Source of the DNA: Gnetum montanum
Taxonomy: Eukaryota > Streptophyta > Gnetopsida > Gnetales > Gnetaceae
Assembly (NCBI GenBank): GCA_015680685.1
Contig: MNCI01033476.1
Location: 277,566-341,565 of the forward strand
Direction: 5' to 3'
Length of the DNA: 64,000 nt
The notes under the pieces were generated by a model. The model was not told the DNA's origin and did no database searches. It was given only the letters and a program-made list of their open reading frames with translations. The position numbers and the translations under genes are program-made. This document shows, piece by piece, positions 12,901 through 25,040 of the stretch (its first letter is position 1; each line of letters starts with the position of its first letter).

Positions 12901-13120
12901 AAGAGAATAGCAATAGAAATAGTAGAGACATATGTAATGAAAATGTTTACTAATATTGATGCTAGAATAGTCCTTGCTAAATAGCAAGTTCTTTTGCTGA
13001 TAAATGTTCTATTCAAATCTTTTCAACAAAACCTTGACTAAAATATGACATGATATATACAAATAATTGAAACCATGATTGATAAAAAAAAATCAACATG
13101 ATGATTGAAAAATTATATGT
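9915..13120. other. AT-rich intergenic stretch
   Basis: I see no supported gene. The open stretches here (for example 10426-10725) lack recognisable domains and have low-complexity ends. The only recognisable fragment is the short copia RT motif listed separately. Around 13127-13200 a block with ttggcatactaaatt occurs twice, about 48 bp apart. Confidence 0.5.
11282..11350 (+). pseudogene. Ty1/copia reverse transcriptase scrap
   Basis: Translation in the +1 frame reads MALYGLKQAPHI*YQIYVDL. ALYGLKQAP is the highly conserved Ty1/copia RT motif, usually followed by RAWY. The TAG stands at the place of the usual Trp. No further copia domains are convincing on either side, so this is a small remnant. 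Confidence 0.45.
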
Positions 13121-13770
13121 ATGTAAACATGATTAGTTGGCATACTAAATTAAAAACAATATCTTGTTTTATAGAAACATGACTGGTTGGCATACTAAAT
13201 TTCATGATCGCGTAAATTTTTCTTATTAGGTAATTTATATATCTAGTTATCAAGAATGTCAGGTTCTAGAAGCAATCCCTAATTAACTTGCTACTATCTC
13301 TTAAGTGGAACCAAGAATATTTGAAGGCCACTATGCCTCCATGAAGAAAATGGAATGAAGAGAAATAAGTTCATTTATATTTCTCATCAAAAGTATATCA
13401 CATACATTTTAGAGGTAAGAGAACATTTCTACCCACTTGATTTGAATTTTAAAGAACATGCAACTAGTAAGTCATCATTTTAAAAACGAAACCCTCCATA
13501 GTAGTAAAGACCATATGAATGGGAAACTAAAATAAAAGACTAATTTAAAAAAATATACTAGAAATAACCAAAACACAGGCAAAAATGAAGTACCTTTGCC
13601 AAAATAATTTATTCTCAAATTTGCCAATTTCGTGATCTTCAACTTTGTTTTTAATATCCTATATGAAAGAAGGGTAAGCTATGGGCAGAAAACAAATACA
13701 TGATCTAACAAGGAAAATCTGAAAATACATTATCCACAACCTCAATGATACATTATTTTAAGTACGAAAA

Positions 13771-14885
13771 TGTAGTTTTCACTGTGAAATTCCAAGGTTA
13801 AAACATGTAATAGAAAATTCAGATAATTAATTGCAAGAGAAATATGAGCATAATTATTTGAAGGAAAAGTATTAGCATCTACTATAAATATTAGCAATTA
13901 TTTTATATTAGCAATTACTATAAATGGGCAACTACTAATAATTATTCTTACATGCATGGCAAAGATAAAAGACTGTAACATAGCTTTTTAACTTTAACTT
14001 TCATTTTAGAAAACAAATTGTTGCAAACCACAAAGCTTTTAATTTAATTGCATTTTAGAAAAAAATTGTTGCAATTTCCAGTTCCATTTTGGAAAAAAAA
14101 TCATAGGCGGTAAAGGTTTTGTGGGAATTTAGCAAAGGTTCTTTCAAGTTCTAAAATCCGGTTTTCATTGTGAAATTTTAAAGAAAAACCAAGGTTAAAA
14201 CATGTACTAGAAAACATCAATTCAGATAATTAATTGCAAGAAAAATATATGAGCATAATTATTTGCAAGAGAAATATTAGCATTAAATTGTAAATATTAA
14301 CAACTATTGTAAATTAGCAATTACTGTTAATTGGCAACTACTGATAGAGCTTTTAACTTTAACTTGCAATTTAGACAGCCATTGTTGCAAACCGCAGTTC
14401 TAGAGTTTTTAACTTAATTACAATTTAGGAAAAAATTGTTGCAAATCCCAGTTCCATTTTGGAAAAAAAAAAATCACAGGTGGTAAAGGTTTTGTGAGAA
14501 TTTACCAAAGGTTATTTCAAGTACAAAAATGCAATTTTCCCTATGAAATTCTAAAGCAAAATCAAGGTTAAAACATGAAAAAATAAAAATATAAGCATTA
14601 TTATTTGCAAGAGAAATATTAGCATCAACTATAAATATTAGCAATTATCAATTACTGTAAATGGGCAACTACTGATAATTATTCGTACATGCACGGCAAA
14701 GATAAAAGACCGTAACAGAGCTTTTAACTTGCAATTTAGAAAAAATTATTGCAAACAGCAGTTCTAGAGCTTTTAACTTAATTGCATTTTAGAAAAAAGT
14801 TGTTGGAAGCCCAGGGTCCATGTTGCCTAAAAAACACAGGCCGTAAAGGTTTTGTGGGAATTTCCCAAAGGTTAACAATCTCCGT
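13771..14885. repeat. Three tandem ~370-bp repeats
   Basis: Three imperfect head-to-tail units, about 13771-14162, 14163-14532 and 14533-14885. Each has the same order of words: TTTTCA.TGTGAAATT, AAGGTTAAAACATG, GCATAATTATTTG, ATTAGCAATTACTGTAAATGGGCAACTACTGATAATTATT, AGCTTTTAACTT, GAAAAAATTGTTGCAAA, CCAGTTCCATTTTGG, GGTAAAGGTTTTGTGGGAATTT. The array ends about 170 bp before the TATA box of the small secreted ORF, so it could act as a regulatory region for it. Confidence 0.8.
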
Positions 14886-15058
14886 TACAGTAAGATTTTG
14901 TCCGAATTTTCCAATTTCGCAAACTGCAGCGGTAATATTTTGTCAAAAATTTTCCAATTTTACAAACTGCAGTAATGTTAAGATCATCCATCATGCAAGT
15001 GAAAACACATCCCGGTGACACTCGGAAGCAAAAATAGTAAGCCAGGTCTCCCAAGGTG

Positions 15059-15066
15059 TATAAAAG
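15059..15066 (+). promoter_or_regulatory. TATA box of the secreted-peptide ORF
   Basis: tataaaag, 72 bp before the ATG at 15138. The stretch in between (cattcaaaacacaatcac) has the A/C-rich look of a plant 5' leader. Confidence 0.55.
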
Positions 15067-15137
15067 GATCACAGCAGCTTCATTCAAAACACAATCACAG
15101 CTTGTAGCAGAGAGAGAAACAAAACAGCAGAAGCATC

Positions 15138-15302
15138 ATGGCAAAGAAATTTTCACTGTTTTGGGCAATGGCAGCAGCATTGATGATGATTCATGCAGTA
15201 ACCAGCAGCAGTGCCTCAGAAATGAAATGCCGGCATCAATATTTCCTGAATTTCCTGTTGAAAGTATTGGACAACCTCTTCAAGATGCTTTCAACGAATT
15301 GA
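15138..15302 (+). CDS. Putative small secreted peptide, 54 aa
   Basis: Not a family I recognise. The ORF starts MAKKFSLFWAMAAALMMIHA, a textbook signal peptide: two Lys, a hydrophobic core, then SSSA|S as a likely cleavage site. Cleavage would leave about 28 residues with one Cys (SEMKCRHQYF) and a C-terminal segment (LNFLLKVLDNLFKML) that would form an amphipathic helix. A TATA box lies 72 bp upstream and three tandem repeats lie before that. An overlapping frame stays open to 15403 and includes PLQDAFNELKNLTHVAKGL and DPKFGPCEELR. The locus could therefore be a frameshifted copy of a longer secreted protein rather than a complete short gene. Expression data would be needed to decide. Confidence 0.45.
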   Translation: MAKKFSLFWAMAAALMMIHAVTSSSASEMKCRHQYFLNFLLKVLDNLFKMLSTN

Positions 15303-15363
15303 AGAACTTGACTCATGTGGCAAAAGGGTTGATCCATGACCCCAAATTTGGGCCCTGTGAAGA

Positions 15364-15704
15364 ACTCCGAATAAGTTTTCATAATAATAATAGTCCCCCC
15401 TAACTTAACATCTAATTTATAAGAGAATACACATGCATTATTTTAGATATGCATATCCAAGTAGATCCAATGAACTAAGGAAATGTGGGGCAAGTTTTAT
15501 TATTTAAAATTTGAGTTATTTCCTATGTAAATATTATATATATGAAGCTTTGAAAATTTTGAGTTCTTGTGTGTGCGTGCGCATGTGCATGTGCATGTGC
15601 GTGTGTGTGTAAAGTTCAAATCCTTCATCAAAACTATTGCTTAAAACTCTAATATGGTTAGAAAAGAGCTATGACGAGTTAGGGGGGACTATTCGGAGTT
15701 TTTG
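15364..15704. repeat. Inverted repeat, MITE-like
   Basis: The left arm (about 15366-15408) contains ACTCCGAATA and, after a 15-base insertion, AGTCCCCCCTAACT. The right arm (about 15678-15703) contains the reverse complement, AGTTAGGGGGGACTATTCGGAGT. The span is about 340 bp. It could be a small terminal-inverted-repeat element that cut off the 3' end of the reading frame upstream. No clear target duplication was found. Confidence 0.45.
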
Positions 15705-15951
15705 GGGGGTTTTGGAACCATGAAATTATTGTAATATAGGTACACCCCAAAATATATAGTCCAATTAGAACTTTATAACTTAGCATTACCTGCCAAAATC
15801 AAACCCATGACTTAGAGGTTTCAAATCAAAAATTAGTGGTTCATACCAAACTGAGTTACCAAGTCAAGGGTCCCTTATGATGATTCACTTTTCATTACAC
15901 ATTATAATGGAATAAGCACAACCACTTTGTGTGTAACATATGTTCACTTGG

Positions 15952-16797
15952 TGATAAATCGTGTTTTTGTAGGCTAAGTTATCATGTATCCAATATCAGG
16001 GATCCAATATCTTAGCCCCAATATCATTGCCCATGCTACATTATCAAATATCCGATATCGTGAGATGCATGCCTGCCTATAAATACAACACTTGGGTGCA
16101 CAATTCATCTCATTCTTTTGTGAACAGAGTAGTCGAACCCTTGCAATTTTATTCTGTAGTCTTAAAGAATAGTTAGTGAGTGCCCAAAGTGTGGATTTGA
16201 GTTAGTTGTACGATGTCTTATTTGAGTGGCAATATACCTAGACACATTCCATGAAAAGCAATAAGATTAAGATTGATTCTTATTCATTGCAACACTTTGA
16301 ATTAGATTAAATTTACTTTCCATGTAATTTATATTCCATGTACTTAGTTAATATTTACATTTACATGCACGTTAATCAATAGGAAGAATGAGCATGACCA
16401 ATTTCGAGCATAAACATGTATTCGTTTGGCAATCCTAGCTACGTTATTTCTTGGCTTAGCCAATAGCATAGCACTTGGTAATCCCAATAATGGACACTCA
16501 TCACCTATAGGCTCGTTTAGACTTTACTTTCTATTGTTAATTAGATTAAATAATTAATTTCTTTATCATCAATAGGAGTGGCATAAGGCTAAAATAACAT
16601 CAAGAATCATATGCCTCACTCTGGACTAAACCATACATGACAAAGCTACCACTAGTCCAACTAGGAAGACAACGAACTACGATCAAGGTATAATGTTATA
16701 GATGCCACAACTAGTCTCATCCACAAAATTTGATTGGATTGTGCGTGAACACTTGTGATTCATGTGGTTAAGCGTAGGGGGTACCCACCGCTCATCA
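15952..16797 (+). repeat. Solo gypsy LTR
   Basis: 846 bp, TGATAAATCG...CGCTCATCA. Flanking bases are CTTGG (15947-15951) and CTTAG (16798-16802), a 4/5 match for a 5-bp target duplication. There is no PPT before it and no primer site after it, so it is a solo LTR left by recombination. A run of ATATC words (about 15985-16060) precedes the TATA box cctataaata (16076-16085). The LTR end block (GGTTAAGCGTAGGGGGTACC) matches the other LTRs. Confidence 0.8.
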
Positions 16798-16972
16798 CTT
16801 AGTAACCCAATAACAATGAATATTAGTCAAATATGATGTATATGTTAGTGGTTGTATGATGATATTTTATGTCTATTTCCTTATGTAAAGCGGTTGTTTT
16901 TCTTTTTATATGCATTGGCATGATAATGTGTTGAAATTCTAATAGAAATTGATGAGACATCCAATGATAATG

Positions 16973-17160
16973 AGGTGTTAGCCTAGTGGAAAGACTCATG
17001 ATTTGAAAGCTTCAAGTTATAGGCTTAATTCTAAACACAAATACAAGCTATAATGTTCTAATTTGCCAATAATAAATGGCTCAAGTGATTAACTCATTAT
17101 CTTATTAAGTAAGAAGTTGCTAGTTTAAGCTATCATACTAAAGGCATCATTTCCTCTATA
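16973..17160 (+). repeat. Possible tRNA-derived SINE remnant
   Basis: TTAGCCTAGTGG (about 16979) and TGGCTCAAGTGATTAA (about 17078) resemble tRNA A-box words. A degenerate B-box-like GCTAGTTTAAGC follows near 17129. The spacing is roughly tRNA-like but the match is weak. The rest of 16803-20090 shows no supportable gene. Confidence 0.2.
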
Positions 17161-18924
17161 ATTCTTCTAAATTACCACGTTAGCTATATGTCTTGGGGGT
17201 AAATATTATTAAAAAAGAGTTTTGACTTCCAAAAGCATCCCTATCCCACTACCCCCTCTCCTCATGCCTTCTCCAAAAATTGATGAGACATCCACTAACA
17301 ATGAGATTTAATGCTCATCCTACTAAGGAAGGTTCAAGGAGGTTTATTGAATGAATAAAAGCCTAACCCCTTTGAGTGGCTACACATAGGGATAAACTCA
17401 TGTACTCTAACTTGCAAAATAAGCAATTGACCATCACTTCAAATGATAATACTTGAACTTATCTTAGTTAATTTGATACATTTTGATTATAGTTAGGATA
17501 GGATGTAGTGAGTGGTGCAACTTTGAACAAGCATTTGCAATAGTAATCTCTTTTTCCTCCTTTGCCTTGTTTTGGACCACATCCCAAGTGTTCCTTGAGC
17601 TTTTGAATCTTTTTTGAGCTTTGGAAATCCATTTGGGACATTTGTCCATTTCATATTCATCCAAATTTAAATTTAATTTTCAACTTTTGGGAGGAAGGTT
17701 ACATTAACTCCCTCGAGTAAGCAAACCTAACACTAGCTCCATGGTACTAATACATTATTTTATTTTGGCTAGAAAAGTGGTTGGAAAGGTTTCCTCTCTA
17801 GTAGCACTTGGATGTTAGTACTTAGAAGCTAATGCACCTCTTTGTTACATTTCTAACTATAAATACAAAGGTGGAATTCTATTTGGGCTTATTTTTTATC
17901 TTTGATTATTCTTTAGTTTTTCTTTATTTTTTAGCACCTTCATCCCCATGTGATGAAACTTTACTTTGTTAAAGTGTTGCTATACTTTTACTTCCCAAAA
18001 TCATTTAGTCAATAGGAAATCAAGTATTCACATGATAAATAATGCTCATGAATTTATTTTAGTTTTCAAAGTGTGTTTTATTAAAATATGAGGATAACAT
18101 CTTAGTAATTAATTAATTAAATTTAGAAATTATAGTTAATTTAATTCTCTTAATTAGATATATTATTATAGTTATATAGAGCTTGTGATGATTCTTCCTT
18201 ACTCAAGAAGATCATACTTATCCACAATGGTGTCGGATCATAAAGGGTGTAGCTAAGGAGATATTGACTTTCTTATATATGTGTATGTCGCACCTATCCT
18301 ATAAGGAATTGTAACACGATTTTCATGTGTTTGATTTCTACATTGTGTCTATCCCACAAGGGATTGTCACTCGAATCTTTTACTTACTTTCCATGTGCAA
18401 ATGTTACACCTAGCTTGCCAACGTTTGAAAAAAAAAATATTTATTATTTATTTTCAAAATAATTATACATAAAAATACATATATGATTAAAATTATAAAA
18501 CTATTAACTCCTTCATTATGGAAATATAGCTATAATTTTAAATAGTTAACTAGTCATTCACCAAAACCAGATTTTTTTTATTAAAAAAGAAACATAACGT
18601 AAGCAAGTTCCCATCTTGTTTAAAGCAAAAAAAATTTTAGCTTATAACTATCTTAGCAATCAACAATCAAATCATTTCTTCAATATGGTTTTTGCAGTCA
18701 TCCCTTAAATAACCTTGTTTTTTTTTATAGTTTTTGAGGCTAGGGATTAATCACCATCGTCAGCCACAAAAGCACGCACCCAACACCTTACCAACTTAAC
18801 CAAGCTCGCTCTGTTAAAAGTATAGATACATTGCACAAAATTTGACTAAAATATTCCTGAAAAACAAAGTTCAAAGTATGAAATAATTCAGCTTACCAGC
18901 AGATCATACAATGACGGCTGTCCC

Positions 18925-19025
18925 CTTTAAAATAAAGTTCACTTAATTCAATCCCACCCATAAGATTGTCACCTTTAACATAAAGTTGCCACTTAATTCA
19001 ATCCCGCCCACAAGATTGCCTACTT
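18925..19025. repeat. Short tandem duplication
   Basis: A ~50-bp unit occurs twice. It contains CCTTTAA.ATAAAGTT, CACTTAATTCAATCCC and CCCA.AAGATTG. It lies downstream of the LSM1 3' end. Confidence 0.6.
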
Positions 19026-20336
19026 TGACATGATCTTAACAAAGGCATATAATCCGTTTTTGCAAGTCAAACTCTTATGGAATGACATATAAACACACAT
19101 GAAGACATTAAAAAGATGTATTTTTTTGGGTTGCAGGTTCATCTACCGCTGTTAGTTCAATATTGTTCTATCTTTTATAAGATTGAACAATTACTGTAGG
19201 GTTACAATTCATAAAAATATTTGAAAAACCTCCAGTCCCGTTTCTTCACTCTCAATCGTAAAATATTTGACAAGCTGTCTATGCTTGCCCCCGATAACGA
19301 ACCTCCCTTCTTTACCTCCCATTTCTCTGATAAGAATAATTTCCCTAACATGCCCATGAACTATCTATAAGGTAGTTCCATCACGTTTAAGCTCATAAGC
19401 CTAAATTTCGTACAATTTCTCTTTTCACTTACACCGGCTTATCTGCGAAATCCACTGCCTAAAAAAGGCCAGAGAATCCATTAATCAAAATTGTATCCTC
19501 ACCTTCTTAATCTTTTAAAGTAAAAAGATCAAACCTGATCTTTCTTTAAAAATCTTTTCTAAAGCTTTAAAAGAAATCTGACATATTCAACTGTCTACCA
19601 TACACCAGAATAGAATATTAAAAAACAAAACGTAAAACAAGCCTACCATATATATCATATGGTAAATTTCATTCCTAAATTTACTAATAACATTGTTAGA
19701 ATCTAACCATCCATTTCCCAGTTATGGTTTTCATTATCTTACAGCATTATCTCACTTTAAAAATCTGAAACCACATGGTTTATTACCTTTCAATGATCAC
19801 AGCTACTTCGCTGCCATCAAATGTTGGAAACAATGATTCAGAATCCGATAAAAGTTTGTTTCATTAAAACTGAAAAGAAAATCTGAAAATCATACTTTAT
19901 TCAAGATTCAATGACACCTAAAAGATAAACATTATTTCCTAATTTAAAATCACTGTCAAATCGTATCAGTTTAGGAAAAATATTTGCATTTGTAACTCTT
20001 TTTCTTGTAGAAAGTACTATTAACCTCAAAAGCCCAAAACAAAACAAGCTAACAATGCATAGAAAACAGACATAAATCAAACATAAATAACCTTAGAATA
20101 AATAGATGCAAAAGTTACCAATCACATGAAGGCAAGCCATCCTCCTTCCTGTGCATATTTCAATATGTGCAATCCGCGATAATATTTGCGGGTCATTTGG
20201 CATAAAACTCGCCAACTGACAAAGCACATTCCCTAACATTTGGATAAGCAGAAAATACAAAGAAAGGAATTGACTTAACTGCAAGAGCATAACAATGATA
20301 TCATCAAAACCCCGTTTAATAAATTATAAAGAAAAT

Positions 20337-23300
20337 TTATTCTAGATCAAGAAATTCCATGCGCTTCCTCATCAAGCCTTTAAGATCTGATAAATCTCTT
20401 TCTTCTTTCTGAGCCTAGAAAATGCAAATCATAAAAGACATTCATTATAAACATACCACTAAAATTATATATTTTCTTTAATGAGGTTAACAAGATACTT
20501 GAATCTTATCATACCCTTTCAATCTCAGCTTCAGAGACAAGGCGCATTGTAGGTGGAAGCTCCTCCTTTTCTGGATCCTGTAAGAAAGAACTTGAATTTG
20601 ATGAAAGAGTTTCTAATGAAATAAATAAAACCAGCAGATTAGGAGAGGGCAGTAGTTAATTGATACCAGCTCTCCTATAAGTACAACATTCTCTCCTCTG
20701 ATAACATATAAACCCAAAGAAATATCACAATATTTGTCTCCTGATATTTTTCGCTCCAAAGCACTTTCTAAGACAGCATTGGCTACAGTAAACAACGCTA
20801 ATGATTAGGTCTTTCACAAAAGATGCAAGTTTATATACATCTAACCATACCAATCTCCTAATAGAAGAAATAGACATGTTGGGAAGACTCATGTAACTAC
20901 AATATTAAATTAACTGCATTACCAAACTGATCGAAAGATCGCAGTATTCCAATGAGTTTTCGACCATCCCGGAGTAAAACAAGCAATTTTTCTGCACAGA
21001 TATCAGTAAAAATTTTAAATCTTCTGAGCTCAATATTGAATTTGGCTTATATAATGACATTAATGTATGAAGTACTGAAAAATGGAAGAACTTAACCAAC
21101 CTGTTATAACAAAAAGCTAATTTATATAATATCAGCTAAACAATCCAGAAAAACAACCATTTTCAAAAATAACAAAGCACTTCAATTTCATGCTTTTGTT
21201 ATTTTTTACTTTTTAAAAGCTATTCAACAACCTACTTTCCATTCAAATTCTAAAAATCCAAATGAATTTTATGATATACAATAAGGTAAGATAATTTTTA
21301 ATTATAAAATAATTATACAAATGCTATGTTTCACATATCCTGAGGATGCTGGAATACATCCCCAATCGTGTTTGGAAGTGTGAGGGTTTTTCAAGGACTG
21401 CGGAGATGTGTCAGTAAGTGTAGAAATTAAGAAGTCAAATTCATGCTTTTAAGAATAGCATAATAAAAATGTCATAGATTTGGGTTAACTTTAACCATAT
21501 TTGATTTCTATAGGAAAGTTCGTTCAAATATTTCCCTTTTTTATCATTCCACTTTTCCATGTATAGTAAACAAATTTTGATATGAACAATTTTATTGCGT
21601 CATGACGAAGGAATTGTAGTCTGCATTATTATAGTGGTAATACACGATGTAACTATGAGATGTCTAACAACGCAGGTGGGACGTGGCTCACCTGGACCAT
21701 GTTTTAAAGATGCTTGACGCCTTCCGTCTTACAGTGGTGTTTTCTAGTACATATAACAATTCCTTATTTATAAAACCGTAAAAATATTACCATGTTTTAA
21801 TGTTTGCATATTTTTTATCATTCCCCTTTTCCATTTATCCCAAACAATTTTTGATATGAACATTTGTATGGCTTCATGACTAACAAATTGTAGTGTCTAC
21901 TACATAATGTATCTGTGAAATGTCTAAGGACGTAGGTGGGACGTGGCTGACTTTGACCACATCCCAAAGATTCTTATAATGTCCGTAAAAGTCTTGCGTC
22001 TGTCTAGTATATATGACAATTCCTTAAAACTGTAAATATCTTTACATCAAACTTTATTTGATGATAAATGCAATAGTGGAATGATAAAAAAAACTTGGAA
22101 ACATTCTAGCCAACTTGTATTTTAACCTAACTATATCGTATTTTTATACTGATTCTTAAAATCCATGATTTTGACTCTTTATTCTATACACGTTATCCTC
22201 TACACGTCTTGCAACGTACTTGAAAAACCCTCACATCCATCCGGACCCACATTCTATTCTTTCCGATACTTATGAAAAAAGATTCTTTTTTTTTTAATAA
22301 TCAATATCAAACTCATACCTCGGAGTTTCCGAATCAAGAGTCTTAACATTAGCCTATATCCTAACTATGTTCATTATAACTAAGCAATTTTAAGAAAAAA
22401 AGGTACTAAGTAAAAACCTTACCTTGTTTAATCTGCTTTTTTATAATTTAAAACCTTACCTTCTATCAACCATCAAATATATTTATAAATTCGTACTAAA
22501 TTTTCTTTATTGGATATTTTCAAGTAAATTAGTTTAAAATCAATATTTTTAAATGGTATTGCTTAAAAGGTTTGGTATATCAGCTGATTAGCAATCCAAG
22601 TTGTAAACAAAAATGTAAAACTCTGTAAACTCAGCATCCTTTATATTCAAATGACTATTACACCAACGTGGAATTTTACAACATAATCATGTCCATGAAG
22701 ATAAATGGAGAAACGGAACACAACATAGATAGTCAAAACTTATAAAATGGAGGTTAGGTGCGGGGGAAAAAATAACACTTTCACCATACTTAAATACTAT
22801 CAAGTTTGTGGTACAACCTACTAAGTTCCTTGACTACTTTTTGTAGGCTTAATGTAATCTCCCTCTTTATTCTTCCTATTAAAAATCCAAACAGCAATGA
22901 TTTTGGTTGGAACCATAATAGTGTAATCTACCTTCTTTATTCTGCCCATTGAAAAACCAAACAGCAGGAACCATAAAGAAATCAAAAACACCACAGGGAA
23001 AACATGGACATCATAAAAGCCATCCGAAATCTATATCCTGCATTATTATTCGAATCTAAATACGGCCAGCGTATTTTCAAAATTCTTTAGGCACTCAAAA
23101 ATTCATAAATTAGAAGGAAAAATACGGACAACAATAATAGAAACAAGCAAAACTAATCCAAATCTGTAAAATCGACAAACAGTGCAGCAGATACGCTACT
23201 ATCATGTAAACCCTAACCTGCAAAGATCTCCATGTAAAATGCTAATCCCTTTGGATTTTAACAAAAGATGCAATAAAACATGCGAAAATACCAAAAAGGA

Positions 23301-23379
23301 GAGGGCTCGCAAACTTACTGTCAAGATAGCTTGCTAAAGAAGTGGAGAGGAAAATGTCCTCTGGCCCTGCCCAAGACAT
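20337..23379 (-). CDS. LSM1: LSM1, Sm-like protein of mRNA decapping
   Basis: Five exons on the minus strand: 23379-23319, 20991-20923, 20782-20667, 20577-20515 and 20414-20337. All introns are GT-AG and the phases fit. Together they code for 128 residues plus TAA, the usual plant LSM1 length. The start reads [20 protein letters not shown]. The Sm1 motif (about residues 21-52) contains [20 protein letters not shown] and the Sm2 motif (about 72-90) contains [16 protein letters not shown]. The C-terminal extension is charged and ends [10 protein letters not shown]. In the known family, LSM1 forms the cytoplasmic LSM1-7 ring that binds 3' ends of deadenylated mRNA and promotes decapping in P-bodies. 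Intron 1 is long (2,327 bp) and carries repeats; the others are 140, 89 and 100 bp. The frame is intact, so this is the one clear functional host gene here. Confidence 0.95.
21373..22235. mobile_element. Repeat-bearing TIR-like insertion in LSM1 intron 1
   Basis: Inverted ends TGTGAGGGTTTTTCAAG (about 21379-21395) and CTTGAAAAACCCTCACA (about 22220-22236) face each other. Between them are two direct copies of a ~240-bp unit (about 21539-21791 and 21813-22043). These share TTTATCATTCC.CTTTTCCAT, TTGATATGAACA, ATGTCTAA..ACG.AGGTGGGACGTGGCT and ACAATTCCTTA. There is no transposase frame and I found no clear target duplication. This suggests a non-autonomous DNA transposon of unknown superfamily. 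Confidence 0.45.
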
Positions 23380-23850
23380 CCCCTCGTATCTATACCTTTT
23401 TCTGCAGCTGCAATGGCCAATGAAAACTCGTCGCGGAAATCTCCGATTTCTATTCCAACTTTCCGCCGCATATGGCATTGGCCGCCACCGCCAGGATCTA
23501 CGATTCACGCGCGTCCGAAGACAATCCGAATCCAAATCGCAGAACAAACCTGAATCTTTCACCGTTTAACACAGATTGCACCAAACAAAAACCCTGAGTT
23601 CCTGCTTCTTACAATCTGAAACCAAAACCCCTCCGCAAGGGCCGAAACGCGAAGGAACTCGAACGAAATCCGAGATTTATCACGGAATGACACAAAAATT
23701 GCAAAGACAACAAAATAAAAAGCTTTAAACACTCTCAAGTCACCATCAAATAGCGCTGTTTCTTCTGCTGCTTCGGCCTGAATCGTGTTTTGTTGCTGAA
23801 CAAAACATGCACAATTGATTATAATGACGATGATAAAAATAACAATGACA
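23380..23850 (-). promoter_or_regulatory. LSM1 5' leader and promoter region
   Basis: This stretch is clearly richer in G, C and CpG than its surroundings, as expected for a broadly expressed plant gene start. A possible splice acceptor (GCAGCTGCAG) 17 bases before the ATG allows for a 5'-UTR intron, but I cannot fix the transcription start. Open frames on the opposite strand (23342-23569) are shadows of this GC-rich region. Confidence 0.4.
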
Positions 23851-25035
23851 CCTGCAACAGCTCAGGATTTTGCCCTTACTTCTGTTCAAATAGCTAGGAC
23901 AAGCTGGATTCCACGTGGCATCGCGACGTGAGTTTGCTAAATTGCATAGCTGTCACGAAATCATGAATATATTTTTCGGGTAAAAAAGTAAATAAATAAT
24001 CAAGCATCTTTCATGGATGGTTACCCCTCTTATAAGCAACTGACGTGTCCATGCACTTCGACATGTTCAAAATTAATGATGACTACCTTTACAATTTTTT
24101 TTTATTTACTGATCTGGATAAGCATGACGGCTTGTCGTTTGTTTGTTTTTTTTTTTTTTAAAAACAATTGACTTTGATTGCCTCAAAGATGGTGGGGAGA
24201 GGACTATTAAGGAAAAGGATTTGTGACAAGAATGTTAAAGGAAACCTAAAAAATTAGTGAGGAAAGTTGGAGACATGGTTCGAACTTATCAATCCCTTTT
24301 TATTTCATGGGGCCCCTTCAAAGGCTCAAGTCCAACCTATACGTAATAATGATGTGTGGTTTTCAACCAACCCTTTTATTCATGGTTTCGACCATCAAAC
24401 AAAGAAGCATCCAAATACTTGGGGTTGTTGAAATTTGTATGTAACATATATCCACCCCATGTAAGCTATATTATGCTTACATTGAACATTACAACTCTAA
24501 AATGAACTTAATATAAAGGATATATTTATCTCATGTCCGAAGGCTTGTTGCAATCATCTTGGAACTCTTGTGGGCAACAATGGTAAAGGTAAACTTCTTT
24601 GACTTGATGGATTCAATGAACAATGAGGTTTTATCTTATTTCTCTCTCTCTCTCTGTTTTCATACTTTCTCTTACTTGAAGAACCACATGTGATTTTAGT
24701 TTCATAATGGTCATGGATATGTATGCAACTTGGACGAGAAGTTATAGTATTGCTTCTTGTTGAACCTTGTACCATATCATGAAGGGTCTTGGGGTGAAGC
24801 ACTCATTGAGGATACATCATTGAAACCCATCAATGATGTCCTTAGTGTTTTTTGTTAGTGCCTATCTTCATGAAAGTTGTAAATGCTTCTCATATATGCT
24901 TGATTACAACTTTTATTGATTCTCATATATTTTTTGTTCCATTCTTGATGGAGAAGTAAGACGTATCAGTTAATTATAGGCATAGTCCTCAGGTGTTTTG
25001 CTTGAAATCCATTAGATCCAAAGGAATTTCTTAGG
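23851..25035. other. Intergenic, no gene seen
   Basis: AT-rich DNA with short T and TC runs (24141-24160, 24641-24655). No domain-bearing frame and no clear repeat structure. Confidence 0.5.
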
Positions 25036-25040
25036 GTATC

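Noticed and set aside
17464-17664. 66-codon minus-strand frame with Lys/Glu-rich text
   Set aside because: No domain, no promoter and no related copy in the window; not enough to call a gene.
20093-20290. 65-codon minus-strand frame downstream of LSM1
   Set aside because: It lies after the LSM1 stop, has no domain, and is probably 3' UTR or spacer.
23342-23569. Plus-strand 75-codon frame opposite the LSM1 start
   Set aside because: It is the antisense shadow of LSM1 exon 1 and its GC-rich leader, with no domain.
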